The notes under the pieces are model-generated. The model was not told the DNA's origin, did no database searches, and saw nothing but the letters and a program-made list of their open reading frames with translations. Position numbers and translations under genes: made by a program. This document shows, piece by piece, positions 22,502-32,625 of a DNA stretch of 64,000 nucleotides. The stretch is from Eutreptiella sp. 'Long Island Sound 2002' (lineage: Eukaryota > Euglenozoa > Euglenophyceae > Eutreptiales > Eutreptiaceae). Numbering within the stretch: position 1 is the stretch's first letter; each line of letters begins with the position of its first letter. The stretch is taken from positions 12,917,629 through 12,981,628 of the forward strand of contig OZ038380.1 in the NCBI GenBank assembly GCA_964036045.1. The letters are read 5' to 3'.

Positions 22502-25500
22502 CCCCTCGAGATTTTTTCACCAAATCGCACACAAATTGCCTTTTTTTTTGCCTAGTTTCTTTTGTGTGCAATGGCATGTGATGCTCACACGACATTTTTG
22601 TGTTGGTGCACAGGTGGAAACATGCACATTTGCGGTCTGCGGGTGTCTCCGACCGGTTCATAATTTTATTGCGGCTGTCTTAAAATGTTGTGTTTGTGTG
22701 GGATGACCACTAGTAGGTTCGACGGGAGTTCATGGTAGGTCGTATGCTGCCTTGACAACATGTGCTGTTGCCTGATCATGTTGCCTAAAAGTACATTTGT
22801 TGGTTGTCTTTTGTGTCCTTTGATGAGGGCCACATCTGGCCCCCCTTGGTATGTTGCGATCTAATGCATGCCGTTATTTTGTAGCATTCAACCATGCTCG
22901 TTAGCTTCAATGCTAGATTCATTGACTGCCACATGAAGTATATGTTGCTGAAACTTTTTTGAAGCAGGCCTGCGGTCATCAGTTTCAACCATCATCGTTT
23001 CAAAAGTTGCAGTTGCGCATTTTTTTTCGTGTTTGCCATTGTGTCCTTGTATGTGTGAAGAAGGAAAGGCATGGAAACAAATGGCGAGCACCACAAAAAA
23101 AAGTGTAAAAGCATGCGCCACAGTCACCACAAAGATGCAAGAGGTACAAAGCATTGGTCCCCACCACGTTTGCACCGATGCCACAAGCTAAAAAATGCGT
23201 ATGCAAAGATTTTTTTTGAATTTTTTACGAGAATTTGAGTCAATGGACCCCCCATGTGCGTGTCAATGGACCCCCCCCCCCCTTCGAAAGAAGAAACATG
23301 GCCCGGGCCATTGACACGGGGGGTAGCTCTGACAGGGTGTACCCCTATTTCGTGCAGGTATCCCGTTTTGTCTGGGTCAATGTGGCAGTTGCACACACCA
23401 TGCGGCAGGCCTGCACCAATGGGTGCCGAACTGGATGTCGGGAGCCATGAACTCAGTGCTTGCCTGATTTTTGGGTTGCGATGTGAAGTTGCATCGTGAA
23501 CGGATGGGGATGGGATGCAGTGCTGCAATGCGGTTGTATCATGGAACGGATGAGGATGGGGATGCATGTGGGAGGGGGTGCGGTGTGTGCAAGACACGGT
23601 TATTGGGGGGGGGGGGGGGGTGCTGCATGTGCAAAGACATGAGGCACAACCGGCTCAAAATTCAATTCAGAGGGCACTAACAGAGACTCTCTGCCATGCA
23701 TGCGCCGTGCCCCTGCCCACAAGGCAGCAATGCATCCATGTTGTAGGGCTCACAACCAGCAGCCTGTCAACCTTCGGTGACACCACAGCAGACCTCATGT
23801 ACAGCCTCTGCAGCATCCATACCTTCTGCAGCTGCCCCCAGGGTGACCCCTGGGTATGAGAAGGCCAGCGTCGCCGCCCCTCCTGCTCCCAGCCACAAGC
23901 CGCAGCCGCAGCCGAAACCGCACTGCCGCACGCTATTCCCCCAAAGTGACCATGTCAGCACGGCACCAAGGGCATTAGATCCGAATTTGGATCCATTTGA
24001 GTGGGTGTGTGGGGAAGGGGTTCCTCTATGCTTGTCTCCTGCTCTCGCACCCCCGCAGAAACGCTGGTGCTGCCTGAATGCGATACCCTTGCCCCACCCC
24101 TACAACTGTTTCTGGTGTTCCTGCTCCTTATCCTTCTGCAGTCTTATGTGCAGCATTTCTTATCGTTCATTTTCACGTTGCCAGCGACAGCGGCAGGAAT
24201 GGCTGACGTGCACCCTTGCGGACGGCCCTCTCATCTGGCGGCCACAAGCCAACCGCTGACGTGTAACTGCCAACCACCGGCCGTGCACGGTTTTTTTGTA
24301 CAACACTCCCTCTTGTTGCTGGCAAAACCTTGACCACCGATCGCTGTGTTGCAATAACCAAAAAAAAAATTAGCGACGGACGCCTGACACCGGGCCACTT
24401 ATCAACAGCTGGTGACCAGATACTGACTGTGGCTGGCGGCTGACAGCGGCAATCCATGTACTTACAGCCCCTGCAGCACGCCACAGGCCGATCGCCATCA
24501 TTAGGTTGCATGCAATTTTTTTGTGGCGTAACTCGTGTGTGGAAGAAAAAACCTTGAAAATGCTATGGGCACGCGACCTGCGGGAAAAAAGAGTGCATGC
24601 GATTTACGCAAAAAGAAAAAGTGCAGGACTTGCGCTATGTTCTGCACTCAACCTACGCTTTCCTCACTGACCTGGTGCAGTTGGTGGGCTATTGCCACGT
24701 GTGTCATTTTTTTGTCAACGAACGTGCAACGGTGGATCGCCCTTGAGGATGGCCCAATGGGCCGGCGGTTAATCGTCACTCTTGTATTCATCAGATACTG
24801 ACTGTGGTTGAAGGTTCATATATCTCTACACCAATGACCAATTTCAGATGCCTGTGCCACCACATGACATGAAACTTTGCTGTCTGCAGTGCCTGGGCGC
24901 CTTCTCCAAGGCGGTGTGTACATCTGTTGTTGGGTCAAGGGCACATCCACAAGTTGGTCGGATGTGTGCCAAGCCCCTTGGGTTGTAACGCAAATGGGGT
25001 ATTTACAATCTGTCAAATGCAGGACGCAGCAAGGCTAGCTATGGGCTTCAATGTCTGTATACATTGACATGTTGGGCAGCCCAAGAAGGATCAACCAGAG
25101 ACTAAAAGCAGATCCAAGAGAGTTGGGGAGCCCGTTCATGAAGTCACCGTGACAAAGCCCCAACCGCCAACTTCATGACTTTTGGGGTTGGCATGCAGGG
25201 CCATTTTGCCCCACCCCACGGGCACATATCTCAAGTTGCCCTCTGACTGGCCCTCCCATGGTCACCTGCCTTGGAGCAAAGCCACAATCATGGGAAAGAA
25301 GCGTGCGTCAATTCAATGCACTATGCGAGATGGGCAACTGTAACACTACGGAGCATTGGTGCTGCCACTGTCGCGGGCACGTGTGGACTGATTTTGTGGT
25401 TCCCTCGCCATGTTTGCCCCGCTCTTCTTGGTTATCCTACTGTGACCCACCATAGCGGATGGAAACAACAATATCCAATCCAAAAGCAACATAGATGCTC

Positions 25501-26019
25501 AAACACTCAAAAGTACATGAGAAGCACCCAAAAGCAAAACATAACTTACAGACACCTCAAAATGAATATCCACTTTGGTTTGACAGTGAGGGCACCCCCC
25601 TTGTTTTGGTGGACCCCCCTCCCTCCCCCACCGCATGCAGAACTGTGCCCCCCATTCAATGCAACACCATGTCGCCGAAGTGACTGTGTTGCTGATGTAA
25701 TCAGGGGCCCATACGTCGTCAGCCCGTGGGGTATGGCGCCACGTTGTTTGTTCTCCTGCAGAGAGACAGCGCCGATGAAAGCGATGTGCCTCCGTTGCGT
25801 CACGCCACAACGAGGCCTGGCGGTGCCTGTCCAGGGCCCCGGCACTGTGGCCTGCCCGTGGGCCCGGGCTCTCCAGGTCTTGTGTGGGATTGGGGCTTGT
25901 CGGTGTGGATGTGGGTGTTCCCCGTCGTTCCCGCAAGGGGCCGGGTGGGGGGGGGGGCTTGTGCAGTTGTGCACACTTGTCGGCAAGTCCCCGTCTCAGC
26001 ACCGTGGATCTCAGTGGCG
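22502..26019. other. No firm gene
   Basis: Mostly low-coding. A frame at about 23785-24001 (SIPSAAAPRVTPGYEKASVA, Pro/Gln/Lys-rich, ending DPNLDPFEW before GTGTGT) looks exon-like and could be an upstream exon of the Myb gene at 27.9 kb, but this is speculative. A G-run lies at 23606-23620. Confidence 0.35.
23238..23304. repeat. Dispersed repeat, copy 2
   Basis: Carries the same CAATGGACC/C-run/21-bp arrangement as 22440-22501. The shared 21-bp block is 23284-23304. Confidence 0.7.
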
Positions 26020-26335
26020 TCCATTTGGACTTTGTCCCCGCTTTGGTGATCCACGAGAACACAGGGGTCATGTTGCAATTGCACCCACTTTTGGCCCACA
26101 AGAAAGCAGGGGTTATGCAACCACTTTTGATTGTGTCCCCTTTGTTGGGGATCCCTGAGAACGTCGGGCTTACGTTGCATTTGCACCCACTTTTGGGGCC
26201 ACGAGGGGGCATGGGTTATGAAGCCACTTTTGATTTTGTCCCCTTTGTTGGAGATCCGCAAGAACACAGGGGTTACGTTGCAATGTCACCCACTTTGGGC
26301 CCTCGAGAAGGCAGGGACTTATGTAGCTACTGACT
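26020..26335. repeat. Three tandem ~102-bp satellite units
   Basis: The GATCC anchor falls at 26048, 26150 and 26253, each followed by GAGAACAC-like sequence, GGGGTTAyGTTGCA and CACCCACTTTTGG. Units are diverged. The encoded ORFs are simply the repeat read through. Confidence 0.75.
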
Positions 26336-27854
26336 CTTGGGGGCGGAGGGGGTGTGGGGGTGTGTACAGCTCAAGACCGCTGGCCCGGCATGTTAAGGTG
26401 CTCGGCCCGCTGACGGTGAGGGTGGGGGCAACCCGCCACGTTTGTCGAGACAGGGCCCAGTGGCGAGGGCCTGGCGGCGCCACGACGGAACGCATGTGCG
26501 AACAGTCGTCCGGTCACTGAGTACTCGGGTCCTTGGCCAGACGGGGCTGGCGGTAGTGCGGCTCGGCCGGGCTGGTGCGCTGCCCCCCCCCCCCCCCCGG
26601 CCAACAGGATGTTGCAGTCACTGCGATGACCGGTCGCCTGTGTGTGCTGGGCGCCACCGCCTCTTTTGTGTACGTGGGGCACACAATCCCGGAAACTGTG
26701 CGCGCGCAGCGGTCCCCCCCCCCTCCCCCCCTTCTTCCCTTCCGTGTCATTACTTTCGATGTCCCACCCGCTGGAGGTGCACGTCCGAGAGCCCTTCAGT
26801 GGCCGCCTCTGTTTCACAATGCCCCGTTGTCCCATTGAGTGCGACCTGCTTTGCACTTGCATGCTGCTGTTTTTGACGTCCGCTGTGCGCGGCGGTCGTT
26901 GGGCCCCACCCCGTGAGCGCCCACATCCCCCCGCCCCCCCCAGTTGCTGCCATTTGCCTTTGTGTCCTTGCAGGGCTTTGCTGTCCTTCCGCCGGGGTCT
27001 TTGTTCTGGTTTTGTGGGCACCGCGGCACTATCCGCGGAATCATCAACGGGACAAACGGGGGGTTGTGCCATGCGTTGGGCGAGGAAGGCTTTTGCAGAG
27101 GGCATGGCAGGGCCCATTTCAACAACCCGGCACCACTTGGGGGGGCGGGGGGGGGGTCCCACTCCACACCCCCCCTGGACCCCGCCCCCTTAAAAGATTG
27201 GGCCCAATTTTCGACTCCCAACCTTGGCAGCTCTAAGATGCACAGAGAGGTCCAGGTCCAGAGGGCACCACACAGGCGGTGTTGAACAACCAAATTGCTG
27301 ATTCCTTGGGGCCAAAAAGGTGCGGTCTGGTGGGCAGGATCCAATGTGCAGTGATGTCATATTCTAGTTTTCGCATGGAGTACTCTGGTGGTAAGACCTG
27401 ATATCCCATGACAACCATGTCAGATCCTTGTAGAACATTCCGGGCCTTCAGCCGATCAAAAAATTTTCGCTGACGCCTTTGGCACCAATTATTTTAGACC
27501 AAAAATTTTCTTCGGCGCCTCTGAAAACTCGGCACCACTTGGGGGCTGGACCCCCCCCCCCCCCCTCTTAAAGGAGCCCCGGGTCATGGTTGTGGTAGGG
27601 CTGGACTTGTGCTGTTGTGTTGTGGGCCGTGGGGGCACCAGCGCCGGCCATCGTGTTCCGTGGACACCTCCCAACGTCACGGATGTTGGCCCTGTGTCCT
27701 CCCATTCCACGGCCACCATGTCACAAGGGCCAGCGAAGATGTCTCAGGGACGAACTATTGACGTTTCTGTGGGGCAGTGGCCGTGGGCGAAGGGGAGGGG
27801 AGTGGCGTCGTACGTAGTGGCGCGGAGCTGCTGCTCAACTGCTTGTCTTTGCAG
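26336..27854. other. C-tract DNA upstream of the Myb exons
   Basis: Overlapping ORFs around C and G runs (26583-26598, 26716-26730, 27135-27160, 27551-27565). Two related modules with GGCACCACTTGGGGG lie near 27128 and 27530. Upstream exons of the Myb gene may be here but none can be fixed. Confidence 0.4.
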
Positions 27855-29413
27855 CTGCTGCCAGCGCTGTGAATCGGGATGCTGCCCGCCCCGCCCGTAG
27901 TCTCGCCGGATCCGACGGTCGCCCCGCCCGATCGGATTCCTCTCCGCCCGATGTCAGTGATGCCGCTGATGCGGACCCAAGAATCCGCATCCGCACGCGG
28001 CGTCACCGCAGGCCTTTCTCCGAAACGGAGGATGATGCCATTATGGCCGGGGTATGCGCCGGGCTATCACCCGGTCTTTCCCCACTGTCACTGCTCCGCT
28101 GCCACTCGTCAACCATCGCTCCTCCGCTGTCACTCTGCAGCCGACCTTCTTTCCTACGGCAAACATGGCAAACCCCTGTGCGATGGCCATTCCCTGGGTG
28201 AGTGCCCAGGGAGATCTCACGTGCGCAATCGCTCCTCCACTACCACTCCTCCAATGCCCCTCCTCCACGATCGGCGGTCAGTCAAGGAGTGGTACTTGGG
28301 GGGCTGGGGGGGGATGATGGAGGAGTGACAGTCGGTTGCGCGTCCACTGTCACTCCTACCATGTCACTCGTCCACCATCGGCTGTCATGTCTCTCCCCCA
28401 GTGCCTGCTCAGTGCTCCACTATCATTCCTCCACCATCACTCTCCCACGGTCGCTGCTTTGCCGTCAACACTCCAGTCACCCTTGCGATGTCACTGTCAG
28501 TCCCACAAACATCCCTCCCCCACTCGCCTCTCTTCACTATCACTCCTCTAACCTCGCTCCCCCAATGCCTCTCCTCCACTATCCTCCCTCCATGATCACT
28601 CCTCCAGCATCACTCGTCCACAAGGCGTGCGATGGAGCCGTGATGAAGGACCACTGACAGCGAGGAGTGACAGCGGGGGAGCGTTGTACTGTAACGGTGC
28701 ATTGGGCGTACCTGCCCATTTGATGGATGGGGCCAGGTATCAGATGACATCCACCACAAGCAATCCAAACCATGGTCCCTGTGTTGGTGGTCCATTGGGT
28801 GGTGAATTGGGTCATTCTGGCACTGGCATCAGGCCTATCCATTCATAGCACCGACCAGCATCAGAAGGGATGTTGTGAACCAAATGTCCCATCACCTGTC
28901 CTGCCTGTTGTTTTCGGATCATGCGTGCCAAAGAGCTTTGTGCCTTTGGTGCATTGGTTGGTGCAGGCAACGTCATGCGTGAGCATCTGAAGTGGTGACC
29001 ATCGAAAGAGGTTGGCTGCAAGGCAGAGCAAATTGGGATGAGGGATGAGAGATCCCCCCCACCCACCACTGGGGGAGTAGTGGGTGGTTTGGGTGGGTTG
29101 GTGAGTGGGTCAGCCGGGCTGGCTGGGTCGGTTGGCTGGTCCCCAGGCAGCCCCAAAATAATCCCCCATCCCCCTCCCCCCCCTGATTGCCAAGCAAAGG
29201 TCTGGATGGGATGCACCGGTTGTGACCTTCAGGGTGCGTGGGTGACATTCGTGCCTCTTTTTTGGGATGCAGGTCCGAACCTTTGGTCCGCATGAGTGGC
29301 GCAAGATAATGCTGAGGTATCCGGATGTTCTCAAGCGCCGCGACAACGTGAGCATCAAAGATCGTTACCGCACACTTCAAAGCCAAGGCAGGGCCATTCT
29401 GCCATCGACGTAG
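27855..29413 (+). CDS. Telobox Myb (TRF-like) protein, 3' exons
   Basis: Two exons join in frame to form one Myb/SANT domain of telobox type. Exon 27855-28051 ends RRPFSETEDDAIMAG, the first helix; exon 29273-29413 continues with VRTFGPHEWRKIMLRYPDVL and then NVSIKDRYRTL, the recognition helix corresponding to the VDLKDKYR signature of telomeric TRF-type Myb proteins. The protein ends 11 residues after the domain, at TAG 29411-29413, so the Myb lies at the extreme C-terminus as in TRF proteins. The donor is GGG/GTATGC and the acceptor TTGGGATGCAG/GTC, both canonical and phase 0. The upstream exon probably starts after CTTTGCAG at 27854; earlier exons are unknown. The likely role is binding double-stranded telomere-like repeats or promoters in the nucleus. 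Confidence 0.8.
28052..29272 (+). other. 1.2-kb intron with minisatellite-like filler
   Basis: GT-AG intron that splits the Myb domain after its first helix. Its 5' half (about 28080-28620) is a degenerate array of CTCC-ACNATCACT-like units; the 3' half has G/C-rich GGGTTGG-type sequence. A pyrimidine-rich TGCCTCTTTTTTGGG precedes the acceptor. Confidence 0.75.
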
Positions 29414-29494
29414 AGTGAGGGATACAAATGATTGAGTTCATTCAATGCGACGTCAATTCTGTTAGGATGTGTTTCCCTGTTTTCTGTGCACGCC

Positions 29495-29496
<2 letters not shown>

Positions 29497-29526
<30 letters not shown>
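29497..29526. repeat. (CA)15 microsatellite
   Basis: Thirty bases of perfect CA. Confidence 0.95.
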
Positions 29527-29530
<4 letters not shown>

Positions 29531-29558
29531 TCAGGCTGCCCCCCTGCAGGGCCATGCG

Positions 29559-29572
29559 AACCCTAACCCTAA
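29559..29572. repeat. Interstitial telomere-like CCCTAA x2
   Basis: AACCCTAACCCTAA, two TTAGGG-type units on the minus strand, between two CA tracts. Confidence 0.45.
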
Positions 29573-29652
29573 TGAACTCATGGTTTGCAGTAGTGGTAGG
29601 ACCGTAGGATTGTTGAACCTCTCAGTTTGAGCATGATTGAATTGGTTCCTTG

Positions 29653-29653
<1 letters not shown>

Positions 29654-29687
<34 letters not shown>
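29654..29687. repeat. (CA)17 microsatellite at the 5' edge of LINE B
   Basis: Thirty-four bases of CA immediately before the inferred LINE B 5' end. Confidence 0.95.
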
Positions 29688-29691
<4 letters not shown>

Positions 29692-29832
29692 TTTTGTTTG
29701 GTGCCTGCCAGCTGGTGACACTGCATACCCAACCGAAAGCCAAACAGGCACGTACATCGGTAACCTCAACTACACGGGCGGCCCCTGGGCTGGTGAACCC
29801 CCTGCCTGGCACGACCTCACGGGTCACACAAA

Positions 29833-31653
29833 ATGTCCGCAATCACGCATGAAATTTTGGAAGCATTGCAGCGCCCGGAGCTCCTGGAAGCTCTGGCTGC
29901 TGCCCTTGCGCCACTACTCAGTGGGCGGAGCTCGCCGAAGCCGAAGCCAACGGCATCTGTCGCTGCTGCTACCCCAGCTGCAACTACAAGGGAAGTGGAG
30001 CTCCTCGGCATTATCCGGGAACTGAGAGGCACTGTCAAAGATTTGCGCGCGGCGCTGCAAGCGGCAGGAGGTACGCTTACACCCTCGAAAGCACAGGCCA
30101 ATGCGGCCAAGGATGAAACCCCCTCATACCGGGAGGCGCTACAACGACGAATGAAAACCCAAAGCAGGCTTGTCGTGCAGGATGTCCCAGACCTGGGGGA
30201 ACCACTGCAGCCCACGGCGACTGCGGTGCATGAGATTGAGGGCAAATACGGCTTCACTGCGGTCCAAGGGCGCCGCATCTACCAGGGAGAGCACAAGACC
30301 GCACTCAAATCGCTGCAACAGATAGGAGCAAACAAGCCTGTCAATGATTGGAAAGTCACAGAGGCCACGGCGAAGGCCTTCGAACACGTCTTGCTTGTGG
30401 GACAGCCGCTGGCGGAAGCGCACGCGATAGCAACACAGGCTCTAATGAAATATGACAGCATCCAGAGCGTCAGCGCACACGTGCTAGCGACGAATTGCAG
30501 ACGAGGAGTGGTCAATGTGCCAGGCATCCTGGCAGCGCTTGGCAGCTCACGGGAGTGCTTACATATCAAGGATTTCATTCTCAGTATCAAGGTCGTTACC
30601 AAACGTATGTCTTGGGAAGTCAAGAGAGACCCGGGTGTGACTGTGATCCCGCCTGAGCATTCCATTCTGCTTTGCTGGGAACGACCCAGGGACGGAGTTG
30701 AAGGAAAGGACACGGAGCCAGAGGTTCTACCTCAGGACAAAGCCGCAATTCGGATAGTGTGCTGCTTAGACCCTTCCGCACTGCGCGCGGGACAGGACAG
30801 CACCAAAGTCAAGGCATCCCGCTGGGCTGAAAACACGTGCTGGGAGCTGACAGCCCCCCTACTCCAGCCGGCTCTCACCAGTCCCCCACCCATGCAAGTG
30901 GGCAAGAGGGGTAGCAAGTATGAAGTCACGGTGGTGCTACCAGCGCCCATGGCTAAGCAGGTGCTCTGCAGCAGTGGCAAAATCGTCGGCCTGGAATACA
31001 GGTTGTTTATGAGCAAAACCGTCGATGTCGATGACCTGAAGGCCAACATGGTCTGGGTCAAGCTCCCTCCATCCAACAAGCGCTCCATTTCGGAGCAGTG
31101 GCGCAGATTAAGCAAGCAGCCTTGGTTCGCAGGCCTCATGGCAGGGGACAAGGACGACAGACTCGGGGTACGAGTATGGGGGGGGGCTGTCTTGCCAGAA
31201 ACCAGGGAGGAGATCGCAGGACTGTTGGGCATACAACTCACCCCCCCAGTGACACGAGTGAGAGTGAGAGGCTATGGTATTTCTATGGGCCTTGTCTCAG
31301 GGTCGCAGTCTGCGGCCCAAAGGGAGGCTGACCGCGTTTTCGGCGCCAACACTGTCAAAGTGCAACGATGTCAACACCTGAAACACAGTGGGCTGATCAA
31401 CCCTGTGTTTGATATGGATATTACGGGAGTCCCCCCAGACTGGGAGGGCTGCACTGCACCGGCGAAAGATTCGCGGATGCCTGTCCGTAGGTGGCACCTA
31501 TGTCTGCGTAAATCCACTGGCCCCTCATACACCCCAGTGGGGAAAAACACGACGCTCCCTGCGATCCAGGGGTGTGTCTTGCCTGATGATGAAGAAATGG
31601 AGGACTCGCCTGCAGGAGCCCCTGCGGAAGAGGAGGATGAGAGCATTCTCTGA
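29833..31653 (+). CDS. LINE B ORF1 protein
   Basis: An intact 606-residue ORF from ATG to TGA. The N-terminus is an alanine/leucine-rich helix (ITHEILEALQRPELLEALAA), followed by a charged helical stretch (about residues 50-80) that could form a coiled coil, then a long folded region. The C-terminal third has a segment TRVRVRGYGISMGLVSGSQS and ends in an acidic tail (DDEEMEDS... EEEDES). No CCHC knuckle or named domain is visible. By position and context it is the ORF1 product, expected to bind element RNA in the ribonucleoprotein. It is followed by a 13-14 base C run that separates it from ORF2. Confidence 0.75.
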   Translation: MSAITHEILEALQRPELLEALAAALAPLLSGRSSPKPKPTASVAAATPAATTREVELLGIIRELRGTVKDLRAALQAAGGTLTPSKAQANAAKDETPSYREALQRRMKTQSRLVVQDVPDLGEPLQPTATAVHEIEGKYGFTAVQGRRIYQGEHKTALKSLQQIGANKPVNDWKVTEATAKAFEHVLLVGQPLAEAHAIATQALMKYDSIQSVSAHVLATNCRRGVVNVPGILAALGSSRECLHIKDFILSIKVVTKRMSWEVKRDPGVTVIPPEHSILLCWERPRDGVEGKDTEPEVLPQDKAAIRIVCCLDPSALRAGQDSTKVKASRWAENTCWELTAPLLQPALTSPPPMQVGKRGSKYEVTVVLPAPMAKQVLCSSGKIVGLEYRLFMSKTVDVDDLKANMVWVKLPPSNKRSISEQWRRLSKQPWFAGLMAGDKDDRLGVRVWGGAVLPETREEIAGLLGIQLTPPVTRVRVRGYGISMGLVSGSQSAAQREADRVFGANTVKVQRCQHLKHSGLINPVFDMDITGVPPDWEGCTAPAKDSRMPVRRWHLCLRKSTGPSYTPVGKNTTLPAIQGCVLPDDEEMEDSPAGAPAEEEDESIL

Positions 31654-31673
31654 ACCCCCCCCCCCCCTGGAAG

Positions 31674-32625
31674 ATGGCACTGAGTCACAGGTCCTCTAAA
31701 ATTCGTTCAGACAAACGTTACCTCTTTGCGCGTTCATCACGAGGACGTATTCAATTTTCAGGCAGATGTGATTGGAATGGAAGAAACCCGGCTCACTGAG
31801 GCTGGGCAACGCTGCATGAGGGCAATTGCAAAAGATTGGGGCTGGGAATGCCACTGGGGAAAACCCCTGGGCTCCCCAACGGGGGGCATCTGGGGAGCTC
31901 CCCAAGGAGGGGTGGGACTTTTGTTCAGGAAGGGCTGGAGTGTCCGCAAGGTTGAGCCAGATCCAGACGACCCGATTGCCTGCAGGCTGTGGCATTCGGG
32001 GCGCTGGCTACACACACGGGCAGGAATCGGTGCAGGGCACTGTGTGCTGAACATATTTGTAGCCTATGGCATACCAGGCAACGAATCTTTGAACCAGGAG
32101 TTCTGGGAGCAGGTGGTCTGCTATATGAGCAAACTAGGCAATGCCGGATGCATCCTGCTAACGGACGCAAATTTCAATTTCGACCTGCTGCACAAAGTTC
32201 CTGCCGCACTCCTGACGGCGCTGGCAGACGGCTGGCTGGTGGATGCCGACCGCACTTTTAGCGTTCTCCATGGCACGCCATGTGCATGTGGCTTCACGAC
32301 AGCAGGCAAACCCCCCAACCGCATTGACGGCCTCCTGGTCACTCCAGCGCAAGCAGGCACGTTGACTGATGTCACAGCGCTGAAGTCTCATTCCCTCCCT
32401 GGGCATGCTCCAGTGTGCTTCACTTTCTCGCTTGACGCCCCAATGCAGAAAGTTGTTAAAATGAAGAAACTGCCTCCTTTCTCCCCCCCCCCAGATCAGC
32501 TGAGGACACTCAGAAAATCTGTGACTCGCTGCTCCGGCCACACAAGGCAGGTTGGAATGCCCTGCTGCAACAAGGGAATGTCAATGACATTTGGAACAGG
32601 TGGACCTGGCTGGCCGAGGAAGTAG
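31674..32625 (+). pseudogene. LINE B ORF2, endonuclease domain
   Basis: An AP-type endonuclease with LKFVQTNVTSL (the N-terminal Asn strand), DVIGMEETRL (catalytic Glu), LLTDANFNFD in place of GDFN, NRIDGLLVTP, and SHSLPGHAPV carrying the final His. The open frame starts at 31684 with no ATG before the conserved Asn; an ATG at 31674 one frame away (MALSHR) could be the true start if one base was gained near 31690. The frame leaves the coding path at the C10 run at 32483-32492, where the RT frame takes over. The enzyme would nick target DNA. Confidence 0.75.

Noticed and set aside
29833-30278. Minus-strand ORFs overlapping LINE B ORF1
   Set aside because: Shadows of the plus-strand coding frame with no domain.
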